A DNA stretch of 64,000 bases from Conus ventricosus (Eukaryota > Mollusca > Gastropoda > Neogastropoda > Conidae). Position 1 is the first letter of the stretch, and each line of letters starts with the position of its first letter. The stretch lies in NCBI GenBank assembly GCA_018398815.1, contig CM031602.1, positions 99,391,207 to 99,455,206 on the forward strand. The letters are read 5' to 3'. The translations under genes and the position numbers were made by a program. The notes beneath the pieces are model-generated. The model was given only the letters and a program-made list of their open reading frames with translations. It was not told where the DNA came from and did not search any database. Of this stretch, positions 23,430-35,052 are shown piece after piece.

Positions 23430-23467
23430 CCTTTTTATAACTATTTAAAAAAATAATTTAAAAAAGG

Positions 23468-23533
23468 AACCTTTTAAATATAACGAAAGTGCCACTTACA
23501 ATGTAGGAGCGTTTTATAACCCCAAATCTTTAG
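23468..23533 (+). pseudogene. P2 5' fragment, E3 copy, start codon lost
   Basis: Matches the first roughly 20 codons of P2 (YNESATYNVGAFYNP). The position of the ATG reads AGG. It is cut after CCCAAATCTTTAG by the inverted-repeat insertion. Confidence 0.7.
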
Positions 23534-24641
23534 ATTAGGAATAGAGTTGTTTAGAACTTACCGCCAATGACATTGACAAACAAAGCACAAGACAAGACAC
23601 GATGCATTTCAACCACTTGGGTCTTCTTCAGGCGAAAAAATAAATCACATTTAACATGTGGGACAGTACAAACAACGAAAAACGAAAAAAAGAAAGAAAA
23701 TGACTTATCCGTTCTTGGCCATGTGTTTGGTGGGCGGAAATGACATGCGGCCAGGGGGATTATGGGAGAGGAAACGGAAAGGGGGGGGGGGGGTTGCGTC
23801 AGGGGAGGTGTGTGTGTGTGATATGATAGGGTTGTGTGTCCAGTTTATTGGGATGGTGTGATATCTTTGTGATGGTTGTGGTAATGGGGATTGATAATAA
23901 TGGTAAGGGGAAAAAAAAAGGGGGTTCAACTCAAGAACGCACAACTCAAGAATCCCATCTCATTGCCAAACTGGGCACACTACACCCCCAAGGCATCAAT
24001 ATCCAACAATAACCAAACACACATACTCACCTCTTCCACACCAGTTGGCAAAATCCCCTACCAAACACACACATACACACACACATACACACACACTTAC
24101 ATACACCACCACCACATCCCCTTCACTCACTTCATACAGTAGTTACAGCAACCCTCCATCTATTTAATCTTAGTTTTGTATTATCCTTCCCCTTAAATCC
24201 CCCCCACCCCCCCTTTTTTTTCCCCTTACCATTATTATCAATCCACCATTACCACAACCATCACAAAGATATCACACCATCCCAATAAACTGGACACACA
24301 ACCCTATCATATCACACACACACACCTCCCTGACGCAACCCCCCCCCCCCCCCCTCCGTTTCCTCTCCCATAATCCCCCTGGCCGCATGTCATTTCCGCC
24401 CACCAAACACATGGCCAAGAACGGATAAGTCATTTTCTTTCTTTTTTCGTTTTTCGTTGTTTGTACTGTCCCACATGTTAAATGTGATTTATTTTTTCGC
24501 CTGAAGAAGACCCAAGTGGTTGAAATGCATCGTGTCTTGTCTTGTGCTTTGTTTGTCAATGTCATTGGCGGTAAGTTCTAAACAACTCTATTCCTAATCT
24601 TGCTTCGTTCGCCGCCGTCAGTCACTCCATTTTGAAATTTT
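23534..24641. mobile_element. Snap-back inverted-repeat retroelement insertion in P2 of E3
   Basis: 1108 bp flanked by a 13-bp direct duplication CCCAAATCTTTAG (23521-23533 and 24642-24654). Two near-identical arms of about 390 bp (23534-23924 and 24205-24598) face each other around a 280-bp A/C-rich spacer with CACACATACA repeats. A unique tail, GCTTCGTTCGCCGCCGTCAG onward, follows only the right arm. Each arm holds CTGAAGA, then a short stem, then GAAA, a hammerhead-ribozyme-like core of the kind reported for Penelope-like elements. The long, variable-type duplication fits target-primed reverse transcription. Confidence 0.7.
24510..24560 (+). ncRNA. Possible hammerhead-like motif (also inverted at about 23580-23640)
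   Basis: CTGAAGA (CUGANGA consensus), a possible ACC/GGT stem II, then GAAA and a GTGTC. The stems are short and only partly canonical, so activity is uncertain. The same motif on the opposite strand of the left arm comes from the inverted duplication. Confidence 0.3.
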
Positions 24642-24654
24642 CCCAAATCTTTAG

Positions 24655-25810
24655 ACTTCAGCAATCTAACCATTGCAGTAGATGAATATAATGGCTTCTA
24701 CATTAGACTTGTAAGCCCACTAACTAAATATTTAAATCCGCCAATAAATAACGATAGAGTGCCATCAGCATGGTCATCTCGCCCTATGACGTTTTTTCCA
24801 GAATCAGTTAAATTTTGCCATTTACTGCACAACTACTGGCTGCAGCGTTTCATATGCAAACCATTTAAACCATCCCAATCTTTTAGTAAGGTCAGTATAT
24901 AACTTTCATGTTTATTACCAGTACAGGCGAATACTAACTGAACTACAAGTGCTCCTCCCAAACGACAACGCGTTTAATCCATTTAAAAGCCCAATGGACA
25001 ATAATGCATATGAAAGAATATGCAACGAATTTAACATTGATCCATCAACTGATTTTAGACAACAGTTAGACCGCAATCATGGGTTAGGCACATTGTATTT
25101 GTGGGGTACAAAAGAGAATATACTTATGACTACTGGCTGGCCACACCTCTTTTCAACCAAACAAACAAGTTCGATTGGGATCTATAGAACAAAAACATCC
25201 TAATGCTTGGGCAACATTTATCTTAGATGAAAGTGAAGGCCTAACAATGCCAGGAGTGCAAAGACTCAATGACTCCATACGGACGGACGTTTGGTGTCTT
25301 TTAGGAGCGCAAGCACAGACCAAGTCTAGCATAGTTGATCATTCTACAGGCTTTGATGCCAGAAAACAATTTCTAGCTAATTTAGAAGATGCTATTAACT
25401 CTGCTGTTGATTTGCCTGCCAGCATACAAAGGTATCAAGACGGTCTTGCACATGCTAGGTCAAAGGTTGACTTTGTTGTATGTCATGGATTATACATGCT
25501 ACCCTCTGACCTTAGACTGCAGATTGGCATGATACAGAAATTATAACAATGAAATCCTTATAGCTGGAGACGACCAAAACTTAGGACACAATCAAGGCTT
25601 AAACACAAGGCCCGCTCCATCCATTTTAAAGAAAGTACCCAGCCCTGAAGAAACCGATATAGTTATAAGTGCCCACAGCCAGAAAGGAGCCCAGAAAGCA
25701 CTCCACCTGTTGATCTGCCTCACACTGACAGTCACACTAGCGAAAAGACAGCCCTCGTTGTATTTTTAACTTTTACTGGATTAGCCATACTTTATTTCAC
25801 TAAAAATTAA
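24655..25810 (+). pseudogene. P2 3' part, E3 copy
   Basis: Continues P2 after the insertion, with motifs FNPFKSPMDNNAYERICNEF, GFDARKQFLANLEDAINSA and LYMLPSDLRLQIG, ending in a hydrophobic FTGLAILYFT tail and stop at 25808-25810. Frameshifts lie near 24795, 25135, 25538 and 25670. Confidence 0.75.
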
Positions 25811-26975
25811 TCCAGCAGCTAGCACTCCTAACGTCCACAGATGGTCGGCCATATAACCAGCAACTTTGCCTATAGTAGACAAAACCCAACTAACAACACT
25901 GCCAATTATGCCAGGCAGAACATCAAGCGCTTTGGCTGCTAACTTCTTCAATAAGTTTGCTAGATGATGTAATTGTTTTCTAATCCAACTTTTACCAGGC
26001 TGAGGCGTTGGAGGCGCTACTGGCCCTGTTGGTGCACTGCCCGTTAAAGCATAAACGAGCGTAGAGATGGCAAACCCAAGAGCAGTTAATATACTAACTA
26101 TTGTTCCTTGAACAGAGTCCTTATTCTTTCAGCTAGCGTAGTATTTTCATAAAGTATTCTGTTTATAGTTTCTTGAATCTGGTTGTTTGTGATTCTAGAT
26201 CTCTGAGAATAGAAATCACGTTTAACTGCCCTTCCCTTTCGCCCATTAACTCCTGTATTTTCTGCTGTATTCTAGCCTTTTCTTCTCGCCCTAAATTGTT
26301 ATCATCTGCATCAGCGAGTTTATCTTTTTCTTCTTCTATCTCTCTCTCTAGCTTACTAAGTTTTGCCGTGCTGTGCATTAGTTCTTCTCTTATTGTTGTA
26401 AAAGCGGTCTTAAGACCCCGGAGGTCACGCATAGGCAATGGAGAATCGTCAATTGTTTCTAATGTTTGTCTGACTGTCTCATCATTAAAACTCGTTTCAA
26501 TTTCTGCTATTAGTTCATCTGCTTCTTGAGTTTTAAAACTTGAAGAGGTATGTTTTGTATTTTAGATTGTGTTGGCAACTTTTGCCAAAGTTTTGTAAAC
26601 GACTAACAGCTTTGGCTCTAAGCTCTAAAAGGTTTAATTGTTCTGCTTTAGCAATAGGGAGTTTTCGCCTAATTGTGCTTATTTTTTAAAAACTTGTTTG
26701 GGTTTTGCGTTGAAGTAACCTTCGCGCGCTCTCCGGCACCAGTTCTTATATACAAATGCCCACCATCTTCCTCAAAATCGTTAGGATCAGGCACTCCTGG
26801 TAGCTCTCGCCCTATGCTTCTATAGAATGATTCAATTCGCTGTCGCAATAGTTCTTGACGTTGGCTAGGAGTAAAGACCCCGCTCCTTCAATTTCTTCTT
26901 GCAATGAAGGTCCCAGTTCTTCTTCATCTTCATCTTCAATAGGATCAGGCGCAGCAAAATCTTCATCAATATTTT
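25781..26975 (-). pseudogene. P3, coiled-coil/membrane protein, E3 copy
   Basis: Same architecture as the E5 copy: an acidic N-terminus, a globular middle, a coiled coil (26163-26438, EREIEEEKDKLADADDNN) and a C-terminal group of hydrophobic helices. The expected start codon near 26975 reads ATT instead of ATG, and several frames are broken (near 26110-26160, 26560-26700 and 26890). The end overlaps P2 by about 30 bp tail to tail. Confidence 0.65.
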
Positions 26976-27005
26976 TTATTTATATTCTTTTTTGTTTTAT
27001 AAAAA

Positions 27006-28274
27006 ATGAACTCATACGGTTGTGACCTCGATCCATATAGAAAAGAGAAGGAACCCCATGGCGTAAAAGGTATAAGGCAGACTGTAATTAGTGTAAATAC
27101 TCCATCAACAGTTCAGCCTGGACAAGATTTAACAGTCAAGTTCCTGATCTTGGTGCTGACGATGTTATAATGCCAGGTACTGCTAAACTATCATTCAAAA
27201 TAGATATTACATCGGCAGACCCTAATGCTACTGTTGTTGCTAATTTAGGCAGGGCTATCGTTAATCATATAGTAATCAAACTGGAGGGGAAAAGCGTCTT
27301 TGAACTAAGCGAGGCAGACATTTTTACCCTCTATTCTGATCTATGGCTGCCTAAAAAAGAAAGAAAAGAGAAAGTTTATCAGGGAATACAAAGCCCAAAC
27401 GGTCTCAAGCACAGGCTTAAAGCAGGGGATGCAAAGAATGATGTTAAAGATGAGGCAGTAGCAGAAGCATTTGGCAACAGATTCTGCATCCCTCTAGATT
27501 TTGAACTGTTAAAGACGCATATGCCATATTACCAAGGCGCACTAAAACAAAAACTTATAGACTGACATTTAATCCTAGTGATTCTGTTGTTCTGTCTGAA
27601 GATCCTTTAGCTAAATACACAGTTAGTGACATCTCTCTTGAGTTTGATGTTGTTTTTAACCCTGAACTGGCCAGAAGAATCTTAACCCAGTATAAAAGTA
27701 AAAACGGTTATTTATTATGAAAACGTTATGCACTCTATTACAGAAAATAGAAACAAGCGAGACACTCTCTGGAACATACATCTAAATCAGTCTCTGAAGT
27801 CTTTAAAAGAATTTTGTGCTTGTTTACTGAAGAAACAACCCCTTTTCAGAGAGAATCAGAAGCGTTTTATAATCCAAAAATTGAGAAGGTCGACTGTGCA
27901 ATAAATGGCAAGTCTGATCAGTTGTATTCGGGGCGCGGTCTTTTACCTCACCAACACTTTGATGAAATAAGAAAGTTGTTCGCTGGAGGTAGGCAGCGGG
28001 ATCCTGCAGTTGATCGGTTATGTAAAAACCTTCGCCTTTATGATGTAAGACTCGAAGACTATTTAATAACTAAATATGGGCTGTGGCTGGATTTTAGATC
28101 TACATTTGACAACAGATAGTTTGGAAGCGGAGAAAGGATAGGGCAAGATGGTATACAAATAAATATTCGCAAGAAAGCAGACGGAAACGCCCCAATACAA
28201 ATGCATATTTTTTTACGGTTTTTGATGCTCAGTTAAACATTGAAGAAAACAGGCTAAAAGACATGACTTATTAA
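27006..28274 (+). pseudogene. Candidate major capsid protein, E3 copy (frameshifted)
   Basis: About 420 residues when read across breaks, starting MNSYGCDLDPYR in a TTATAAAAAATG context. The first half has FPDLGADDVIMPG (partly out of frame) and NLGRAIVNHIVIKLEGKSVF. The second half has TPFQRESEAFYNPKI, LPHQHFDEIRKLF and YLITKYGLWLDFRST. I read the two halves as possible twin beta-barrels of a double jelly-roll protein, because an NLGRAI..I-type strand pair resembles the conserved N-terminal strand of Polinton and NCLDV capsids. That is inference. Frameshifts lie near 27130, 27540, 27710 and 28215. Confidence 0.55.
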
Positions 28275-28275
28275 A

Positions 28276-28921
28276 ATGCAGAAGAAATATTCTAATAAAA
28301 AACAGATGGATAGCTTGAAGTTTCTTCCTAAAGATCTGCACTGTTCTCTTATCTGCGGAATTACTGGGTGTGGGAAAACTGTATTCGTACTTGATTTGTT
28401 ACAAACAATATACAGGTTTCATTACGAGCACATTGTTATATTCTGCACAACCATTAAGCGCAACAAGTCTTACAAAGAAAGGAAGTTTATTTGGACAGAC
28501 GAGAATATATTTTTAGTTGATCCTAGCGACAAACTAAGTGACTGTTTAGAACAATACTATAGACTATTTGAGGGAACTGTAAACGCTGTTTATTATTGAT
28601 GACTGTTCGGCTGAACGAGACATTGTTAAAAAAAGAAAAGCTCTGTCAAAGCTAGCCTTTAGTGGCCGCCACGCCTTAGTTTCTGTGTGGCTCTGAACTC
28701 AAAAATACAATGCTGTCGTAAAAGACTTTCGATCGCAGTTAAAATCGGTCGTATTATTTTACACTAAGGACAAAGATAGTTTTGAAGAATGTTTAAGTGA
28801 AAATTATATAATAAGAGACAAAGATGAGTTAAAAAAAATAAAAGAGCAGTTAGAACAATCTAAGCACGCTAAGCTATGCTTACGGACTGACCCCCCAGTT
28901 CAATACGTTTGTTTATTGTAG
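28276..28921 (+). pseudogene. A32/FtsK-like packaging ATPase, E3 copy (frameshifted)
   Basis: About 215 residues. Walker A GITGCGKT at about residues 31-38, then FVLDLLQTIY. The Walker B/DDCS box (FIIDDCS) lies just past a one-base break near 28585. The later ALSKLAFSG and SVWL strand (sensor region) is retained, followed by a stop-containing stretch near 28695. The enzyme would pump DNA into capsids. It begins one base after the capsid-candidate stop, so it is probably co-transcribed with it. Confidence 0.8.
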
Positions 28922-28981
28922 ATTGTTTATTATTAATTGCTTATAACAATTTGTTTATTATAATTTTAATATTAAAAAAAA

Positions 28982-29472
28982 ATGTCTCGGGGGCCAGAAC
29001 CAAAAGCGGAGCTAGCTCCTAAATGCACTGCAGTAGAGCTAAAAGACCTAGCAGACACAATCGAGTTTGATCTAATAGGAGTGCCAGGAAATGTTTATGG
29101 ATTTGATTACACAGATGATGGGGTTTACAAACGAACAGAAATTGAAGACAAAAAACGGCAGCAATATCCTACCTTAGAACAGATACGAAATTTAAGGGTA
29201 AACGATTTTGGCAAACATGAATACAAACTTCATGAAAGAGAGAATGCTTGGGCGTTGCTTCCTGAAATTGATTGGAATTTAAAGTTTGAACTACGAAGCC
29301 CTAATGTATACTATGATAAGAACAACAATTTTAGAAAAGCCTTAAATGCAGGCCCCTTTCTTGTTACCTTAGTTCCGGGAACACAACAGAAAAAACAGAT
29401 TGAAATAACTAAGCGGGGTTCTGAATATATGCTACAGAGAAAGAAGTCCTTAGCTGAAGTGGGAATGACACC
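28982..29472 (+). pseudogene. P4, RGPE-motif protein, 5' part, cut by E4
   Basis: Opens MSRGPEPKAELAPKCTAVEL and stays open for about 163 codons through IEFDLIGVPGNVYGFDY, PEIDWNLKFELRSPNVYY and AGPFLVTLVPGTQ up to KKSLAEVG. Then E4 intrudes after ACACC. The 3' part is at 62371-62721. The function is unknown; it lies with capsid and packaging genes in all copies. Confidence 0.75.
29468..29472 (+). repeat. Target-site duplication ACACC, left of E4
   Basis: Same five bases as 62371-62375 directly right of E4. The uninterrupted P4 of E4 itself (around 35535-35540) shows GACACCG at this point. Confidence 0.8.
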
Positions 29473-29705
29473 AGAGAATGTAAATATGCTCGTTCAAGCT
29501 CACCCATGTTATCTAGCACGAAAACCCCCCTTTTCACATCCAAATCACGTCCATCTCATGTCACTTTTGACCAAAATTAACACCTGTTTCACAAAAACAT
29601 TAACACCCCAAAACCTCTAAAAATCGACGCAATTAGCAAATTGAAACGGGGGCTTACGTGCTAGATAAGATTTGGTGATCGTGAACAAACATATTTACAT
29701 TCTCT
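29473..29705 (+). repeat. A-type palindromic terminal repeat, E4 left end
   Basis: 233 bp. Outer arms of about 57 nt (AGAGAATGTAAATATG..., TTATCTAGCACG) are inverted copies of each other around a central stretch of about 120 nt. Shares TTATCTAGCACG with the right end, where E1 and E2 read TTATTCTGCACG. Confidence 0.9.
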
Positions 29706-29714
29706 CCACCGCTA

Positions 29715-30470
29715 TTAACGCCTACGGGACTGAGCCCTCCCTACTTTTCTAATATGATCTTCTACCTCAAGCACCACTAATAAATCAGAACAAGCAACTG
29801 GCTTTCCAATATGATTAGCTATTTTTACATCCAATGAATTTATAGACCCCTCAATTAATTCTTTAAATTGGCTGTTTCCGTCAAAACTATATAACTGATA
29901 ATCACAAAACCCCGCCTTAATTGTTGGCAGTGCTCGTAGAACTGTGGATGGATAGCCATTAAACAAATTAGTAGCTGTTTTTAACTGTTGTAAATGGACA
30001 TACAACATTGGGTTTACGAGAAAATCGGCTGGTCTACTGCCTAAATACTCATAAAGACTGCTTTTTAAGTGCATATGTGTTTTAATATGATATGTTTCAT
30101 CACTATCATAAAAGCCTAAAATTCGAGCAAGGCTTCTAGGAAAAACGTACTCCCTTTTTTCTTGAAGTTCTGGAGAATTCATAGTAATTATAAGATTTGC
30201 TTCATTAATTTTTAACTTAATGTTAAAATTGCTAAATACTTCTCTTAAAGAACAAAAGTTGTAGTAACCATCAGGTATTTTTAAATGTTTTAATAGATTG
30301 CCTTGTTCGTCCTTAACATCCGTCCAGTTATTCTTAGCTCTTTTGGATATGTTAATCCATTTTACTTTAAAACCAATTTCTTTAAGAGCAATCCTACAAC
30401 TCCCACGCCTATTGTCAATTTCATGCGTTAAGAACACACGCTCGTTTTGTTTGGTTATATAGATGTACAT
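29715..30470 (-). CDS. P1, DGYYNF-motif candidate minor capsid protein, E4 copy, intact
   Basis: 251 codons unbroken, starting MYIYITKQNERVFLTHE. Same motif order as the E3 copy (IPDGYYNFCSLREV, LARILGF, VNPMLYVHLQQL, GFCDYQL, CSDLLVVLEVE), with a basic C-terminal extension (RKVGRAQSRRR) produced by a changed end. It lies directly inside the left terminus, with only 9 bp between the terminal repeat and the stop codon. It is divergent from P2, with start codons 36 bp apart. Confidence 0.72.
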   Translation of the reverse strand: MYIYITKQNERVFLTHEIDNRRGSCRIALKEIGFKVKWINISKRAKNNWTDVKDEQGNLLKHLKIPDGYYNFCSLREVFSNFNIKLKINEANLIITMNSPELQEKREYVFPRSLARILGFYDSDETYHIKTHMHLKSSLYEYLGSRPADFLVNPMLYVHLQQLKTATNLFNGYPSTVLRALPTIKAGFCDYQLYSFDGNSQFKELIEGSINSLDVKIANHIGKPVACSDLLVVLEVEDHIRKVGRAQSRRR

Positions 30471-30506
30471 CTTTTTTATAACTATTTAAAAAAAATTAAT
30501 TTAAAA

Positions 30507-31763
30507 ATGGTAGCATTTAAATATATTGAACATGCTGCTTACAATGTAGGAGCGTTTTATAACCCCAAATCTTTGGACTTCAGTTTACTAACCATTGCAG
30601 TAGATGTATCATACGGCTTCCAAGTCAGACTTGTAAACCCACTAAATAAATATTTATACCCACCAATAAAGAGTGACAGAGTGCCATCATCATGGACATC
30701 CCACCCTATGGCTTTTTTCAGAATCAGTTAAATTTTGCCATTTACTGCGCAACCACTGGCTGCGGCGTTTCATATGCAAACCATTTAAACCACCCGAATC
30801 TCTTAGTAAGGTCAGTATATAACTTTCATGTTTATTACCAGTACAGACGCATACTAACCGAACTGCAAGTGCCCCTCCCCAACGACAACGCGTTTTATCC
30901 CTTCAACAGCCCAATGAACAATAATGCATATGAAAGAATCTGCAACGAATTTAACATTGATCCTTCAACTGAATTTAGACAAAAGTTAGACCACAATCAT
31001 GGGTTAGGCACATAGTATTTGTGGGGCGCAAAAAGAGAATATACTTATGACTACTGGCCTAGCCACACCTCTTTTCACCCAAAAGCACAAGTTAGATTGG
31101 GATCAATAGAACAAAAAACACCCTAATGCCTGGACAACATTTATCTTAGATAAAAGTAAAGGTTTAACAATGCCAGGCGTGCAAAGACTTAATGACTCCA
31201 TAAGGACATACGTTTGGTGTGTATTAGGAGCGCAAGCACAGACCAAGTCTAGCATAGTTGATCAATCTACAGGCTTTGATGCTAGAAAACAATTTCTAGC
31301 TAATTTAGAAGATGCTATTAACTCTGCTGTTGATTTGCCTGCCAGCATACAAAGGTATCAAGACGTTCTTGCACATGCTAGGTCAAAGGTTGACTTTGTT
31401 GTAGGCCATGGATTATACATGCTACCCTCTGACCTTAGACTGCAGATTGGCATGATACAGAATTATAACAATGAAATCCTCATAGCCGGAGACGACCAAC
31501 ACTTAGGACACAATAAATACTTAAACACAAGACCCGCCCCATCTATTTTAAAGAAAGTACCTTGCTCTGAAGAAAGCGACCCAGTTATAAGCGCCCCAGA
31601 AAGCAGCCCACAACCAGAAAGCACCCCACAGCCAGAAAGCAGCCCAGAAAGCACTCCACCTGTTGATCTACCTCACACTGACAGTCACACTAACGAAAAG
31701 ACAGCCCTTGTTGTGTTTTTAACTTTTACTGGATTAGCTATACTATATTTCACTAAAAATTAA
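30507..31763 (+). pseudogene. P2, TGFDA-motif protein with C-terminal anchor, E4 copy
   Basis: Starts MVAFKYIEHAAYNVGAFYNP in a TTTAAAAATG context. Broken by a frameshift near 30718, a TAG stop replacing Leu near 31014 and a frameshift near 31115, then open to the end (31170-31763). The C-terminal half shows GFDARKQFLA, LYMLPSDLRLQIG, a Pro/Glu/Ser-rich tandem linker (PESSPQPESTPQPESSPEST) and a single hydrophobic helix ending YFTKN. A type of tail-anchored or membrane-attached virion protein is possible. Confidence 0.72.
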
Positions 31764-33048
31764 TCCGGCAGCTAGCACTCCTAACGTCCACAGATGATCA
31801 GCCATATAACCAGCCACCTTACCTATAGTAGAAAAAACCCCAACTAACAACACTCCCTATTATGCCAGGCAGAGCATCAAGCGCTTTGGCAGCTAACTTC
31901 TTTAATAAGTTTGCTAGATGATGTAATTGTTTTCTAATCCAACTTTACCAGGCTGAGGCGTTGGAGGCGGTACTGACCCTGTTGGTGCACTGCCGGTTAA
32001 AGCATAAACGAGTGTAGAGATAGCAAACTCACAGCCGTTAATATACTAACTATTGTAATCCCCTGTTCCCTGAACAGAATCTTTATTCTTTCAGCTAGCG
32101 TAGTGTTTTCATAAAGTATTTTGTTTATAGTTTCTCTTATTCTGCTTGTTTGCGCTGCTAGCTGCACTCTGTTAGTAGACAGCATTTCTAACCTAGCCGC
32201 CCTTTTCAGCATTGAATCTTGTAAGTTCTTTTGTATTATAGCCTTTTCTTCTCGCCCTAAATTGTTATCATCTGCATCAGCGAGTTTATTTTTTTTCTTC
32301 TTCTATCTCTCTCTCTATCTTGCTAAGTTTTCCTAGATTGAGCGCTAGTTCCTCCCTACAGTTGTAAGAGCATCTTAACACCCTCAAATTCACGCCTAAG
32401 CCAAACGTTTTCACTCCTAAGAGCCTCAATTTCACGCTCAGTGGGTTCAGAATCGTCAATTGTTTCTAATGTTTTTCTGACTGTCTCCTCACTTAAACTC
32501 GTTTCAATTTCTGCTATTGCTTCATCTGTTCTTGACCCTAAATCCTGAAAAGAGGTCATTTCTATTCAGATCGGTTGGCAACTCTTGCCCCAGTTTTGTA
32601 AAAGACTACCAGCCTCAGGCCTTAAATTTAAAATGTTTAATCGCCTTTGGTCGGCAACAGGAATCCTCTGTCTAATTGTGTTTAGTTTTAAAAACTTAAT
32701 TGGGTCTGGCTTTGTAGTAACTCTTACAAAATTTCCTCTGCTAGTTCTTATATACAGATGGTTGCTTTTATCTATCTTAAAATCAAAAGGACTATGACCT
32801 TCTGGCGGTTCTAACCCTAAGCTTATGTAGAATGAGTTAATTCTATTTGTTAATAGTTCTGCACGAGATGCGCTAACTGAAGGGGGTGTTTCTGCTTCTT
32901 CCAATGAAGGGGTTGAAGAACCTTCTGCTGCTCTTTCAAGTTCTTCGCGCAATGAAGGGCCTAATTCTGTTTCATCTTCGTCAAATGAAGGGCCTCGCAG
33001 ATCTCTTTCTTCTTCAACAGGATCAATTGCGTCAAAATCTTCATCCAT
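31743..33048 (-). pseudogene. P3, coiled-coil/membrane protein, E4 copy
   Basis: The N-terminal 160 codons are open (MDEDFDAIDPVEEERDLRG, acidic), with HLYIRTSRGNFVRVTTKPDP. Then come ALRSENVWLRREFE-type coiled coil and the RIKILFREQGITIVSIL membrane entry, each in a different frame. At least four breaks (near 32560, 32350, 32290 and 31990). It is divergent from the capsid candidate, start codons 36 bp apart. Confidence 0.7.
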
Positions 33049-33084
33049 ATTTTTTATTTATATTCTTTTTTTGTTTTATAAAAA

Positions 33085-34356
33085 ATGAACTCATACGGCC
33101 GTGACCTCGATCCATACAGAAGAGAGAAGGAGCCTCATGGTGTAAGAGGTATAAGGCAGACTGTAATTAGTGTAATACTCCATCAACAGTTCAGCCTGAA
33201 CAAACTTTAATAGTAAAGTTCCCTGATCTTGGCGCTGACGATGTTATAATGCCAGGCACCGCTGAACTTTCATTCAAAATAGATATTAAATCGGAAGATC
33301 CTAATGCTACTGTTGTTGCTAATTTGGGCAGGGCTATCGTTAAACATATGACAATCAAACTGGAGGGCAGAGAAGTCTTTGTACTAAACGAAGCAGACAT
33401 TTTTGCCCTATATTCTGATTTATGGCTGCCTAAAAAAGAAAGAAAAGAGAAAGTTTATCAGGGAATACAAGGCCCAAACGGCCTTAAGCACAGGCTTAAA
33501 GCGGAGGATGCAAAGGACAATGTTAAAGATGGGGCAGTAGCAGAAGCATTTGGCAACAGATTCTGCATCCCTCTAGATTTTGAGTTGTTAAAGACACATA
33601 TGCCATATTACTAAGGCGCACTAAAAGAAAAACTTACTTATGAACTGACATTTAGTCCTAGCGATTCTGTTGTTCTGTCTGAAGACCCTTTAGCTAAATA
33701 CACAGTCAGCGACATTTCTCTTGAGTTTGATGTTGTTACTAACCCCGAACTGGCCAGAACAATCTTAACCCAGTATAAAAATAAAACAGTTAGTTATTAT
33801 GAAAGAGTTATACACACCATTACAGAAAATAGAAACAAGCGAGACACTCTCTGGAACATACATCTAAATAAGTCTCTGAAGTCTTTAAAAGGAATTTTGT
33901 TCTTATTTACTGAAGGAACAACTCCTTTTCAGAGAGAATCAGAAGCGTTTTATAATCTAAAAATTGAGAAGGTTGACTGTTCAATAAATGGCAAGTCTGA
34001 TCAGTTGTATTCAGGTCGCGGACTTTTACCTCACCAACACTTTGATGAAATAAGAAAGATGTTTGCTGGAGGTAGGCAAAGGGATCCTGCAGTTGATCGC
34101 GTATGTAAAAAAACTTCGCCTTTATGATGTAAGACTCGACGACTACTTGATAAGTAAATATGGGCTGTGGCTGGATTTTAGATCCACATTTGACAACAGA
34201 TTGTTTGGAAGTGGAGAAAGGATAGGACAAGATGGTATACAAATAAATATTCGCAAGAAAGCAGACGAAAACGCCCCAATAAAAATGCATGTTTTTATGG
34301 TTTGTGATGCTCAGCTAAACATTGAAGAAAACAGGCTAAAAGACGCAGCTCATTAA
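33085..34356 (+). pseudogene. Candidate major capsid protein, E4 copy
   Basis: Starts MNSYGRDLDPYRREKEPHG. Breaks: a missing base near 33173, a TAA stop near 33612 and a frameshift near 34110. Otherwise it follows the E3 and E5 copies (NLGRAIVKHMTIKLEGREVF, FEAFGNRFCIPLDFELLK-like segment, LPHQHFDEIRKMF, YLISKYGLWLDFRST). Length about 420 residues. The capsid role is inferred as for the E3 copy. Confidence 0.6.
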
Positions 34357-34357
34357 A

Positions 34358-34990
34358 ATGCAGAAGAAATATTGTAATAAAAACAGATGGATAGCTTGAA
34401 GTTTCTACTAAAAGATCCGCACTGTTCTCTTATCTGCGGATTACAGGGTGTGGGAAAACTGTCTTCGTACTTGATTTGTTACAAACAATATACAGGTTCC
34501 ATTACGAGCACATTGTTATATTCTGCACAACCATTAAGCACAACAAGTCTTACAAAGAAAGGAAGTTTATTTGGACAGACGAGAATATATTTTTAGTTGG
34601 TCCTAGTGACAAACTGAGCGACTGTTTAGAACATTACTATAGACTATTTGAGGGAACTGAAACACTGTTTATTATTGATGACTGTTCGGATGAACGAGAC
34701 ATTGTTAAAAAAAGAAAAGCCCTGTCAAAGCTAGCCTTAGTTTCTGTGTGGCTCTTAACTCAAAAGTACAATGCTGTCTTAAAAGACTTTCGATCGCAGT
34801 TAAAATCAGTTGTATTATTTTACACTAAGGACAAAGATAGTTTTGAAGAATGTTTAAGTGAAAATTATATAATAAGAGACAAAGATGAGCTAAAAAAAGA
34901 GAGCAGTTAGAACAATCTAAGCACGCTAAGCTATGCTTACAGACTGACCACCCCCCCCCCCCCCCAGTCCAATACGTTTGTTTATTGTAG
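34358..34990 (+). pseudogene. A32/FtsK-like packaging ATPase, E4 copy
   Basis: The start codon follows the capsid-candidate stop by one base. Walker A is damaged: a one-base loss near 34450 leaves GVGKL in the wrong frame, and another loss near 34380 affects the N-terminus. Walker B TLFIIDDCS is intact, followed by SDERDIVKKRKALSKLA. A short deletion removes the FSGRHA segment. A poly-C run (about 34949-34965) sits near the C-terminus. Confidence 0.78.
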
Positions 34991-35052
34991 ATTGTTTATT
35001 ATTGGTTGCTTACAACAATTTGTTTATTATAATTTTAATATTAAAAAAAAGA

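Larger units (their letters stand above)
22669..29472 (+). mobile_element. E3: left part of a third Polinton-like element
   Basis: Opens with a collapsed 27-bp terminus and then P1 (-), P2 (+), P3 (-), capsid candidate (+), ATPase (+) and the 5' part of P4 (+). It is interrupted within P4 at 29472 by E4 and resumes at 62371. Its P2 is also split by a 1.1-kb inverted-repeat retroelement. Confidence 0.8.
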
